The notes beneath the pieces are model-generated. The model did not search any database. It was given only the letters and a program-made list of their open reading frames with translations, and was not told where the DNA came from. Position numbers and translations under genes: made by a program. A stretch of 64,000 nucleotides of DNA from Septoria linicola (lineage: Eukaryota > Ascomycota > Dothideomycetes > Mycosphaerellales > Mycosphaerellaceae). The stretch spans positions 930,001 to 994,000 of the forward strand of contig CP099418.1 in NCBI GenBank assembly GCA_024114885.1, written 5' to 3'. Shown here one piece after another: positions 34,501 to 44,154 of the stretch (positions within the stretch are counted from its first letter, which is position 1; each line of letters begins with the position of its first letter).

Positions 34501-34905
34501 TGCTCGCAAGATGGGACTGGTTCCCACAATCGGACTGGCAGAAACACCCTGATCCTCGAGCGTGTTCTGCCTCTGCTGCTGGTAGAACTGCTTGGCCTCG
34601 ACGTGGGACATTTGCTTCTCGAGCTGGTAGTTGTAATGAGTGGTTCGACGCTGCTTGTCCCGGAGGAGCATTCCCTGTGACTCAGCAGACGCGTCTTCAG
34701 GTGCGGCAGAAATAGACGTCCTCCGGCTGGAATCGACTGCTCTTGAAGGGCCGTCTGTATTCGGGGCCGCGGGAGGACTGTCACCTGCTTCGCTGCCAGC
34801 ATCGTCGGAAGAGATGGCAGGATCCCCGTAGTCGCTATCGTCCGAGTCCTCGCCGTGTGCAATGTGATGGGACGTGAAAGTGGGCGGCATTGCGCTTCGT
34901 TGCAT
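31537..34905 (-). CDS. AMD1: AMP deaminase
   Basis: One exon, 1,122 aa. The C-terminal catalytic domain has the zinc-binding VDTHVHHSACM (about residue 460), RPHCGEAGD, ISHG and the SLSTDDPLQF signature (about 805). The enzyme converts AMP to IMP and ammonia in the purine nucleotide cycle, balancing adenylate and guanylate pools. Yeast Amd1 is 810 aa. The extra length is a Ser/Asp-rich disordered N-terminus (about 300 residues) and a Pro/Ser/Thr-rich C-terminal tail (about 190 residues), likely regulatory. The first ATG is at 34905; the frame extends ten codons upstream only to a TTG. A second ATG (MPPTFTSHH) follows closely. Confidence 0.95.
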   Translation of the reverse strand: MQRSAMPPTFTSHHIAHGEDSDDSDYGDPAISSDDAGSEAGDSPPAAPNTDGPSRAVDSSRRTSISAAPEDASAESQGMLLRDKQRRTTHYNYQLEKQMSHVEAKQFYQQQRQNTLEDQGVSASPIVGTSPILRARTYSGHFGGEASSLKRTGSIKSRQSTTTFKDSAQGGYRSALPVGLSDPRKHPDSSTIQSPSIGRFEGYNGMRQGRVAADENLLEADRAAQSHSLHPGLPHERKPLLEQEGIHGAGAGIGQDAVNDSSVTSELSAIYSNIQKILDLRHKYIRLSLQGPTDNPRDDPGWNLYPPPPEPVWYENKERNDHTGEQNGDSNATPVTSKPKKPQRKMGQDIGDDFDFEECLPVPDAGEMTFKLDQNGVYQVYETRTSAELGEPILHIPDIREYYMDLDSILAISSDGPSKSFAYRRLQYLEGKFNLYVLLNEYQEVADTKAVPHRDFYNVRKVDTHVHHSACMNQKHLLRFIKSKMKKSPEEVVLFRDGEYLTLKEVFESINLTAYDLSIDTLDMHAHTDSFHRFDKFNLKYNPVGESRLRTIFLKTDNHIQGRYLAELTKEVIADLESSKYQMVEWRISIYGRSADEWDKLAAWVVDNKLYSPNVRWLIQIPRLYDVYKAAKTMECFEQVIKNVFEPLFEVTQDPSKHPKLHVFLQRVIGFDSVDDESKTERRIYRKFPLPKDWNTKQNPPYTYWIYYLFANIASLNVWRKQRGFNTFALRPHCGEAGDTDHLATAVLCCHSISHGLLLRKVPLLQYIFYLEQIGVAMSPLSNNALFLAYERNPFLQYFRRGLNVSLSTDDPLQFAFTKEPLIEEYAVAAQIYKLSAVDMCELAKHSVIQSGFEHVMKQRWLGSNYHLPGVAGNDMAKVNVPNIREAFRHETWLQELAMIDRYTNAPPGGRLSATALSPGQQSNTVPPSPTASMMTHPSATNPMHGIDASNYRPGTTTYANPNTIATPRSYQPNAQAARLSQIDLGQAHQDHANGPRRQPSLNHMSDSPTTYQAPQSEVSPMPSASASTILQPSLSSGTLAGHEPRMFPGIMSRRRKSSIARAGPAGDDSVDGGLEKSTSSLTHSMTKSTGEDGLMMGLERKNTIEEAAKEEESPQRSDDDQ

Positions 34906-35680
34906 CGCGGCGGTTGTACGGTTGCACAAGCACAAAAGTAGTGATTGTTTCTAGATTGTGCTTGTTGGGATGGGCGTGCCAGACAAGCGGTGTGATCAGG
35001 CAGCTACCACCTTTGTGACACAGTCAGAGCATGAATCAAAGTCGACGCATCACATGCGATCAAGGCACCACGCAAAGAAAATACAACAGTAGCAGCTCTC
35101 AGCAAAGAACGTGGCAGCGGTTGTGGAGCTGTCGTTAGATCTGCACAGGGTTCATGCTTCATGCATGCGTCAATCGCTGTTGCTTATCGCCGGCCTCCTT
35201 CACCTCTTCCTTCACGTCCTCCTTTGCCGTCTATCTCCAGACTTTGTTTGAACCGGCTGGCATCGTGCTCCGTAACCAGTTCACACTGAACGCAGCTCAG
35301 TCCTGGCAAATGCCACCGCCCAGGATTGACTGACTGGTACATCGCGATAGACCTAAGACGACGCATCACGGCATCGTGCTCCTGACCAGCTCAAACATGT
35401 TCTGACTGCAGACAATAGCATGCTAGGTCGAGCCAGTCTCCTAGATGTCAGCGACGCGTGGAGGTTGTGTGGCCGCGCTGAGTATGACTTCCAGGTAGAT
35501 ATGCATCCTAGTCACGGCTAGGTATTTCGCGTTTGAGCTGCAGCTTTCATTTTCCTTCACTTCATGTGTGCATATGTTTGTTTGTTGACATTCGCCACAG
35601 CTTGGCTTCATTCATTCTGGAACACATGACAGATCATACACAGATCTCAGAACCACACAATACCACTCTACCCCGACATT
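34906..35680. promoter_or_regulatory. divergent intergenic, AMD1 / WG-GW protein
   Basis: 775 bp between divergent ATGs. It contains pyrimidine-rich tracts and no supported coding frame. Sites cannot be assigned with confidence. Confidence 0.4.
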
Positions 35681-38600
35681 ATGCCAACGCTCAAGCAGAT
35701 TAGCTGCTCACTCGAGCTGGGCAGCAATACTCGGCTCAAAGAATACGGCCATCGCTATACAGACGGTGGTGTGGAAGCCTTTGTTGCTGTTCCAGACTCC
35801 GAGATCCCATTTCATATTCGAGTCACGAGCAGCGGCTACATCGCTCCCGGACTGGCTGCGTACGTTTTCATGGACGGAGCATATCAGTGCAATCGAAACC
35901 GGCAGAACTTGACTATCCCTTCTGGCGCCTTGGACGACTCGAGTGCCTACGAGGTAGATTTCAAGCTAAGGCAAAAGGAAGAGAAGACCTCAGATGGATT
36001 GTTCGTGGCACGAGAGTGGTCTTTTGCACAGCTCAAGACCAGTAAGTTACGGAATCTAGCCTCATGATCTACTGCTGACAACCGCAGGCAACGCAGATCG
36101 TGCGCCAGATGTCGATCCGAGCTTTGCACAGAACGTGGGCACGATAGAGGTGGTTGTCCTACGATGCAAAGACGGTGGCAGTCGCGGCGACGCGATTGAT
36201 CCGGCTCATACGGTCCTCAACGGCGACTCGATCAGAAAGTCCTCATCTCGGGCTGGATCTGTCGTTAAGACAGACAATGCAAGCAACCCTTCGCCTGCAG
36301 AAAAGGTCGCATCCGTCAAGGGAAGCGCTGCAAAAGCACCGTCCAAGGCTCCCTCCAAGGCCCCCTCAAAGGTGCCCTCTGCAGCTGATGCATTTGGTGG
36401 CATGTTCGGACTATTTGATGGCGCCGGGGACGATGAGTCAATGGGGCTTGATGGTGCTGCTGAGCGCGATCAGTATGACGATCAACGCCGCCCCTCGAGC
36501 TACATCTCCAGACGACACGGGCCACCTGAATACCGATGGGACTCTCGTACTGGTGCTTATCGACACGATCCGGAGCTTGAAAGATTCCTTCACCCCTATG
36601 GACGCGATCACGGGCGCGAGCATGGTGATGGGTATAGCTTAGATGTGCAGCCCCGGGATTCAGCTCCTGCGTCTCAAGAATTCCGTGGGCCGGACGGCAG
36701 TTTCGTCTTCGTCGAAGAGTCAGCCAAGCAGATTGAGCAGCTCATAGCCGAAGGCACAGACCAAGCTAGGAAGCATGCGATCATGGAACAAGAAGCCGTC
36801 GAGCATCGTCACGATCCAGACGTGTTTTCCACCATGACACGAGCTTTACACCGCAAAGCACAAGGGATTGCATCAGTCAACCAGGAAATCAGAAGCTTGT
36901 ACAAATCCATAGACGCTTGCATGCGCACATTGGATAAGCAAGACTGGCAACGTGTGCGAGGCTTTCTGCACCAGCAACGCATTCTACCAGAGATGCAAAT
37001 TGAGCTAGTCACACCACTGCCAACGCCCTCCACTCGTAGGGCCGAAGTTCAGACTCCGCAGCCACGCGCAGCATCTAAAGCCTATGCAACACCGGAGAAC
37101 AATGACTGGCAGCCAGTGGGTAGTGGCAGAACAAGGGGCAGCCTGTGGGAGAGGAAGCAGGAACAACAGAATGGTCAGGCGAGCGCAGACACGCAATGGC
37201 ACACTCCAGCGCAGAAGCAAGGTGACAACCAGGATCTCGATGGCACCAGTAAGTGGACAGGCAACACTCAGGAAAACTCTTGGGGCGCACCTGTGCGCAA
37301 CAGCCCGCGAAGCAATTCAGGTTGGGGCAATGCGGCAAGCGCCATGCACACTCCGCAGAGGTCTCAGCGATCGCAGAACAGCGGCGGGTGGGATGCTCCT
37401 CATACGGCCAACAGTAAGCAGCGAAGTGCTTGGTCGGCGAAGTCTAACAATGCTGGAGACAACTGGGGCAAGCAGGAGCCGAGTGGAGGTGCTGATGGTT
37501 GGAATAACGACAACACAGCCCAAGGACAACAGGGCGCGGATGATTGGGGGAAGGATCAAGACAATGCCAACAAGGACAGCGATGAATGGGCAGGCAACAA
37601 CGGCAATGGCGGAGCTGATCAGCAAGACACCGCTTGGGGAGCAAGTGATGAGACGGCGAACGATAAGCAAGATGAGGGAGCGTGGGGAGCTGACGGGAAT
37701 TCTGGTGAAGCACAGCAAGCTGGAGGTGACGATTGGGGAAAGCAACAAGATGAGATCAACAAGACGAATGATCAGTGGGGAGATGCTGGTGCCGACAATA
37801 ACGAGCAGCCGGCTAACGATGGATGGAATCAGCCACAGGAAGAAGCTAAGTCGGAGGACAACGGCAACGACGCTTGGGGTGGTAATGAACAGCAAGGTGA
37901 TGCCTGGGGTGGAGGTAACGAAGAGCCAGCTAAAAGCCAAGCCTCACAGAATGGCTCGAAGCAGGGCGCAGGATGGGGAAACGAAGAGAAGAGTCAAGGT
38001 GGTGGCGGTGTAAGTGTTGGACTCGAACGACCACTGTGCAATGACTAATTGTACCTCAGGATCAAGGCGAAGGATGGAACAACCAGCCAGAACCAGACCA
38101 AGGCGGTGGTAGGGGCAACAATCAGAAGCCCACCAGTCGCGCGACTCGATCAAAATCGGAAGCAAACTCGCACGCTGCAAAGAACGACTGGGGCAACGAC
38201 GGCGCACAGCCAGCACCTCGTCACGACACGAGCGATACTGCAACTTCAGTATCTGCTCTCCGGCCAGTCATTAAACCATACTGGGGAGACTGGACCAAGA
38301 AGCCCGAGGACAGCAAGAAGCCTCGAGCACAACCTCGCGACGCTTATGTCTACCCAGCTCCCCCGTCTATCGCCGCACCTTCGGGAAAAGCTCCCGGTGT
38401 CAGCCATGGCGTACAAGCAGGGCGCGGTGCCGCTTATATGCACAAATTGCACCGCCCAGAGTACCTTGACACGATGCAGCAACCATACGCCATCTTCACA
38501 TTCAAGTATCGCAGCAAGGAAGCTCTTGAGAAGATTCTCAAACGTAGGATCGACACAAGCAATGTGCAGAGTGCTGTGTACGAAGTGGAGCAGGAGCGGT

Positions 38601-39001
38601 TGATGAGGTTGCCAAAGGACGAATTGGTGGCTGAGTTGATGAGGAGACAGACGCTGAACACGCCGGCCTCGAAGGCTTCATCTAAGCATACAAGTAAACC
38701 TGCATCGACTGCGTGGGGCAAAGATGCACCCAAGGCGTCGTCTAACGCTGGCTGGGGTAATGAGGCTGCTAAGGCACCTTCTAATGCTGGCTGGGGAAAC
38801 GAAGCAGCTAAAGCGCCACCGAACAATGGCTGGGGTGGAGACGTCAAGCCATCTGACTCAGTCAGCAACGTCGCATCTAACAAGGACAACGGGTGGGAAG
38901 AGATCGGTCAAGGCCAAGTGAACGGTGGAGGCAGCAACAAGAGCAAAGCTAGCACTCAGCAGCACTTTGCTGGCGAGCAACTGCAGAACACTAGCTGGTA
39001 A
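35681..39001 (+). CDS. WG/GW-motif-rich disordered protein with an N-terminal DUF7918-like domain
   Basis: Three exons (35681-36041, 36088-38009, 38060-39001) with introns of 46 and 50 bp give 1,074 aa. The N-terminal ~155 residues form a beta-rich domain (FHIRVTSSGYIAPGLAAYVFMDGAYQCNRNRQ; FAQNVGTIEVVVLRCKD) like the fungal DUF7918 family. A KAPSKAPSKAPSKVPS run follows. From about 460 to the end the protein is Gln/Asn/Asp/Gly-rich with isolated tryptophans: I count 17 WG and 10 GW dipeptides, mostly in acidic context (DDWGK, DAWGG, AGWGN). A charged block near 885-945 (LHRPEYLDTMQQPYAIFTFKYRSKEALEKIL) interrupts it. No catalytic motif is seen. WG/GW arrays are Argonaute hooks in some proteins; whether that applies here is untested. 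Confidence 0.82.
38732..38848 (+). repeat. 39-bp tandem repeat encoding GWGNEAA units
   Basis: Three adjacent 39-base units (38732-38770, 38771-38809, 38810-38848) encode KASSNAGWGNEAA, KAPSNAGWGNEAA and KAPPNNGWGGDVK. Each carries one GWG. The third is diverged. Confidence 0.85.
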
Positions 39002-39566
39002 GTGAGGAAGATGAGATGATGAGACAGAGGCACAAAGGAACAAGTGGGTTGGCTTAGGGGGCTACTCTATAGCTCTACATGCTGGACACGTCCAGACCAG
39101 CTCTAAGGCCCTCTTTAAATGATCACAACTCCAAAACTCCAATTTACTCTAAGCCTTTGAAGCCCAAGATGCTGATTCAGAGAAGATCTTATGTGTTGAG
39201 ACCGGCAGGTCCTGGTAGGACTGGACGACTGTACTGCCAGATAAACGAATCGAGGCTGTGCCAGTGATCGGAGTTTGCGAAGCTGGAAAAAAGCTCTGTG
39301 TCAGTGGAGTAATGCGATTTCGCGGTCGTTCTATGCGGTCTGTGAGTCCGCACGAGACATGCAAATATGTACAGTACAGCTGTCGTGCTTCTCGGAAAAA
39401 CGCCACGCTAAGCAGAAGCAAGAAGTCCTCCCCAATGCAATGCTAGGTATGTCTGTGTGTCATGGATCATTCATTCATTTATTGTGCCATAAGAGGGTCC
39501 TTAACGAGTCCCATTTTTCTGCGTTGCCGTATCTACATTGGGGAAAGAAGTCTCGTCAGCCCTGTG
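39002..39566. other. convergent intergenic
   Basis: 565 bp between the stop codons of the WG/GW gene and PMP24. No supported gene; presumably both 3' untranslated regions. Confidence 0.4.
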
Positions 39567-40387
39567 TCAGTAGTAGGATGTGCGATGTGCGCAAAGCAGC
39601 AGCAGATAAGCAACGCAGCCGTAAAGCAACAACGCAATCATTAGCAGGACAAGGAAAAGGAAAACTTCCACGTACATATATGTCATGCTACTCCGCAGAC
39701 TGGGCTGCAGCGTCTCCGGATATCCCTCGAACAACCACATCACACTCGCCCAGCTCATACTCGCAAACACGGGCCAGCTATACTTCTTGATGAGCGCTCT
39801 CTGCTCATCCGTCAGTGCTAGCAAGCCCTTGCCGCCATGCCCGCCGTAATGGCTGCCAACCAGCGCATTATCCCCCGGGGGCTGCACGGCGAGCTTCGCC
39901 AGCGCGAGAATGACTCTCGCAAACACATAAATCACAATCTGCTGATTCACGCTGCTGGAGGCGCCTTTGCCGTGGCCAAAGACCCAGTAGCCGCCGTGCA
40001 GACCGGAGAGGAAGCTGTGGTAGTGGGACTCTTTGCCGTTGTTGGCTTTGCGCAGGAGGAGCATGCCGCTTTTGTAGAGGAGGGCGAAGCGTGCGAGGTT
40101 GCTGGCGTGTTGACGCGTGGCTTTGAAGACGAGAGTGGCCTTTTCTCGCAGAGTGCCGGAGCGGAAGAGGAAGATCATGACCAGGGCGTGAGGGAAGCGC
40201 ACTTTCGTGCCGTAGACTGCGCCATTGCGGATGGCTTTGAGGAGCGTGAGAGGTGCTTTGTATTGCGGGTCGAGGACAATCTTCTCGAGTGAGTTCTGGG
40301 TGTTGCACGCATGGGTTAGTATGGAGGGATATTTTAAGCTGGTGTGAACGAAGACGGTGATACCTGTAGAGCCTGAAGGGACGACAT
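39567..40387 (-). CDS. peroxisomal membrane protein PMP24/PXMP4 family
   Basis: A 24-nt first exon (40364-40387, MSSLQALQ) and exon 39567-40295, joined across a 68 bp intron (GTATCA donor, ACCCAG acceptor), give 250 aa. Family marks are AIRNGAVYGTKVRFPHALVM, FLFRSG and the conserved LSGLHGGYWVFGHGKG. Hydrophobic segments occur around the FPHALVM region, at QIVIYVFARVILALAKLA and at the C-terminus (EVFLFLVLLMIALLLYGCVAYLLLL). PXMP4 belongs to the Tim17/22/23-related superfamily and resides in the peroxisome membrane; its transport role is not settled. Reading the frame alone would miss the true start, because the coding frame before 40295 is in the intron. Confidence 0.9.
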
Positions 40388-41098
40388 ATTGGATGGACAG
40401 CAGAACGAAGCACCTCTTACTGCTGTGTGATTGTCGCGTCTCAGAAGCAACGAAAGAGCTTCATTGACACGAGCGCAGATGTTCACATGCCAGCAGCGGG
40501 TCTGCGTGTGATAGCCGCGGTTTAAGGACACGCTTATGACAGCATCGCATCAGATCGGCATGTGAACGGTGGGCGCGTGTCAGCACAACCGCGTCTTCTT
40601 CGCGACTTTCATCCTCTGCCATCTCAACCTCCAGCATAATATGTCGGGTGCTGTTGCTGGTCTCAGTCGGGTTGCTGGGCATTGCCAACGAATGCACAAA
40701 CGTGCTACAGATGCACAACAGGCTGGTCAAAGTCAAAGCAGGGCCCAAAGCATACGACCGACGACGTGATCTCGCCGATGAACTGGTCAAGGAGACTGGG
40801 AAGAAGCACTGGGCTATGAAACTCGGCATGCTTCCTGCAGAGAAGAACGATGCCGAGCCTCCGACGATGTGATTGATCGGCCGCAACATCCACTCGAAAG
40901 GCATGCTTGCATCACGCATGTTACATATATTATGATTATATCCCTACATCATCATCATCAATTACGGCCGTTCAAGTTCACAAACTATTCTCCCTTCCTC
41001 CTTCGTCTGGACGTCCTTGCTTCCTCTAAAATAAACCCGCCTCCACCCATCCCAGAAAGCAGCAAAACTCACCATCAACCCATCATCCATCCCTATAG
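40388..41098. other. intergenic between PMP24 and the 41099-44154 gene
   Basis: 711 bp. Contains the PMP24 promoter, a possible small plus-strand gene (40648-40872, listed separately) and a pyrimidine-rich, ATC/CCATC-rich tract at about 40940-41098. Confidence 0.4.
40648..40872 (+). CDS. possible small membrane protein, start unresolved
   Basis: A 75-codon frame with a hydrophobic segment (VLLLVSVGLLGIANECTNVLQ) followed by a charged tail (KAYDRRRDLADELVKETGKKHWAMKLGMLP). The composition looks like a real one-pass membrane protein. The frame is open back to a TGA at 40537 but contains no ATG, so either a spliced first exon is missing or the frame is not translated. The ATG at 40641 is in another frame and yields only 43 codons including the stop. 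No family recognised. Confidence 0.35.
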   Translation: MLLLVSVGLLGIANECTNVLQMHNRLVKVKAGPKAYDRRRDLADELVKETGKKHWAMKLGMLPAEKNDAEPPTM

Positions 41099-44000
41099 TC
41101 ATTCTCGCATCCTCTCCCCTCTGCGACTTCCCCGCCTAGTGCTCATATACATCTCCAACGCACTCCCATCACTACTCGTGGCCGTATGACTCCGACTACT
41201 ACTCACCATCGTCGCCTCGCTCCTCCTCGCGACTCGCGTCTCCCACGCCATGGGGCCTTTCGGCGGTTCTGGCAATTCCAACTCTGGTAGAGGACCATTG
41301 AGTTGGCCGTTCGTCTTGAGCACAGCCATGAGCGCAGCTGAGAGGAGAGCGTTCTGTTTCTCTAACGCCTCCAGTCGAGCATCAATTCTCGATGCTGCGC
41401 GATTAGTGCTCTTCATCTTGCGTTGCTCTCCTCCGCCTCCAGAAGTTTTGCGCTGGGTGGCGATGTGTGGATATTGCTGCTGTTGCTGTTGCTGTTGCTT
41501 TCGAGACGATGTGGAGATTGGCGAGACTTCATACGAAGGGATCGATGAGAGGTCTTTGCTCTGTTGCTGTGTGGAGCGCTTCGCGCCTGTGTTAGAAACG
41601 GTAGGTTTTTCTGAACCAGATTGTGGTGGAGTTGGTGGAAGAGCACGCTGAGGTGGAGGCGAGGGTAGAGGCGGCGCGTCTTCTGCCGAGAGCCTCAATA
41701 CAGGGCTCTTGTTCCGTGGTGAAGAATGGTTGCTCATGCTTTGACGGCTTCGGCGTCTCAGAGCATTCCGTGGTAGTGAAGCAGATCGTGGTCTGGGCTT
41801 GTAGGCTTTATTGATGCTGCTCTTGGTGTCCTTCGCCACGAGGCGAGCCGGCTTGGGCGATTTGGTAGCTTTGCGGATGGGGACCTCTTCTGCCACAAAC
41901 ATCATGGGCGACATCTGCAGACCTGCTTGAGCGTCTCGCGCCTCGGCAGATGCGGTCGGCGAGATTGGTGTGTAGCCCATGTGATCTTCCTCTGAGATCT
42001 CGCTCGCCAGTGAAGGCATGGGCGACACTGGCGATAAAGTCGACTGTGTAATCTTCTTGTAGCTGGCAGCGCTCGACACATCGCTATGCCGGCTGGCAGC
42101 AGATGCGGCACGGTGAGGTGTAAGTGCTGGGATCTGAATTCTTGGCCTCAACTTCTTCAAGCGCTGCCTGGGTGTGGACTCTGGCTCATTGACAACAGAA
42201 TCAATCGTCCGCGATGCGGAGGACTTCTCGCGAAGCTTGCGTGCTCGCATTCGATCTTCACGCTCCCGTCGATTCGGTGGGTAAGGCACTCCTGGCAGCA
42301 TCGCCTTGTCTTTCTTGCCACGGGACTTGGGACGCTTGATCGGACCGGAGCACTCAGTTGTGACGGTGGCCCTAACTGGCTCAGAATCGAAGTTGAACTC
42401 GCTGGCAGACTTGATGCTCGGAGCGACTCTCGGCGTACCCCTACGAGTGCTCTCGTGGTTTGATATGATACGCTCTATCGTTCGAGGATCGCGTCTCAGT
42501 CTCAATGGACTTCGAGGCGGTGGAGGGCCAGGGCTTTCGCACGAGTCGCAGTGCTCCGACATGCTTCGTTGGTACATCATCGATGCTATGCTTGAAGCAC
42601 GCTGCAAGAGAACAGGGTGGCTTGCAAATCGTCGAGGTACCGGATGTCGGATCTGTATCTCTTTCTCAGGGCTTGGGTGCTTCACAGGGAAAGACTCATA
42701 TGGCAACGAAATCTTCGGAGTGTGTCGCCGGTTCTCTTGTATTGGTGAGATGGGATGACTTGTTAGTGCTCTGGATGTGTCGAAAGATAACTTGGGAGGC
42801 GGTCGATCGAAGACACTGCTCTGATACGACTCTGCCATCGAAATGGCGGACTCTGGTAGAGGAGTCGGAGGATTCGAGGCAGCAGGCCGTATGGGCGTAT
42901 CGGAATAATGATGCTGTCTTGACAGCCGACTTGCCACGTCCTGAAAACTGGACGGAGGTTTCGAGCTTCGATCGCTGATAATTGTGTGTTGATCGCTGAT
43001 ACTTCGCGTCTGCTGCTTACTGAGGGTGTCGGCGTATGAGGCTAGCCAATTATCCAGGATGTCTCCTGTGGCTGAAGCCACCTCATCGTGAAAGCATACC
43101 GAGACTCTCGATTCGAGAATATCTGGACTGTAGACAGATCTTAGTAACGATCTGATGACATCAACGGACTCACTTACCTCAGTATGGAAGGCTCGCCATA
43201 GCTCATTGTCGTATCGCCATCTTCATCTTGCTCTGGCTGTTCGGGCACTAGCGGCAGATTTTCTGGCACCAACGCTAGATATCGTTTTCCTGAACAACAT
43301 CGTGAGACTCATGGACAGATAAGCTCAGACACAGTGACCACTTACCTGTTGATGAGATTTTCTGCTGACAATTTCTCGGCACCTCAACAATACCTGGAAG
43401 CAAGCCGCCCTCGTCCCGCAAAATGCCATTGAGTCTAGGTCCAGATATCAGCGGGAGTATGACAGATCTCGAGATTGAGGACTTACCTATCGTGGGCACT
43501 CTGAATCAAAGACACACGAGGTCTCTTCTGGGGAGCACCTCCATTCCTGAACAATCGCAAAGCATTCTTGCCGCTCACTGCTCTGCGGGGGTGATCTACT
43601 TTGCTTGGCTTCCGATGCGGTGCTGGAGGAGCGGTATTCTTGAGGAACCAGGCAAGATCATGAGAAGGATTATCCTTTGGCAGTCGTGCTAGACTGGTCT
43701 GAGTATTCATCTTGTCGACATCCAATGAGCTAGGGACAGATCGGGCTGTGGAGTAAGGCGCTTGGTTCGTGCAGTCGTAGTGCATTGACCAAGAATCCGA
43801 CCGCGACAATGCTGGAGTATAATCAGTGGCCGGACTCGTGCACCGACTGTCTTCGAAAGTTTGCTGTATAGAGTCCTGCCGTAGTATGTGAGAAGAGCTG
43901 GTCTTTCGCAGCGACTCCGATTTCGATTCGAAAGCTGTAGCTGACGAGCCTTGGCCCATGGTTGAGGAGGCCTCGGAGTGTGGTGGACCTGCACCATCAA

Positions 44001-44154
44001 TTGTCATGCCAGCCCCAGGCCCAAGGCCGAACATGTCATCCGAGTACGGAAGAGATTGCGAGGGGCAGACAGGTGTTATCTCCCACAGGCGGGGTGTATG
44101 GTTGGCAAAGCCTGGTGGTGGCCGCCGATGCTGCAGAGCAGCGGAAAGCTGCAT
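41099..44154 (-). CDS. fungal-specific disordered protein with polyQ and a C-terminal coiled coil
   Basis: Four exons (43487-44154, 43346-43434, 43178-43289, 41099-43127) with introns of 52, 56 and 50 bp, each with GTAAGT donors, give 965 aa. Ser, Pro and Arg dominate. Features in order: a short segment LARLPKDNPSHDLAWFLKNTAPPAP near 160-185; an acidic stretch EQPEQDEDGD; DILDNWLASYADTLS near 305; many SPxR/SP sites; an eight-Gln run; and a heptad-like segment (RIDARLEALEKQNALLSAALMAVLKTNGQL) near 865-895 that should form a coiled coil. It ends in a basic RRGSRRGERMRE tail. No enzyme domain is visible. It may be a regulatory scaffold phosphorylated at SP sites, but this is inference. Confidence 0.8.
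41474..41500. repeat. CAG/CAA (polyglutamine) microsatellite
   Basis: Run of TTG/CTG triplets on the plus strand, read as eight Gln codons in the minus-strand 41099-44154 gene. Likely length-variable between strains. Confidence 0.85.

Noticed and set aside
37317..37940. 207-codon minus-strand hydrophobic frame
   Set aside because: Antisense of the Gln/Asn/Trp-rich array of the WG/GW protein; hydrophobicity is a codon artefact.
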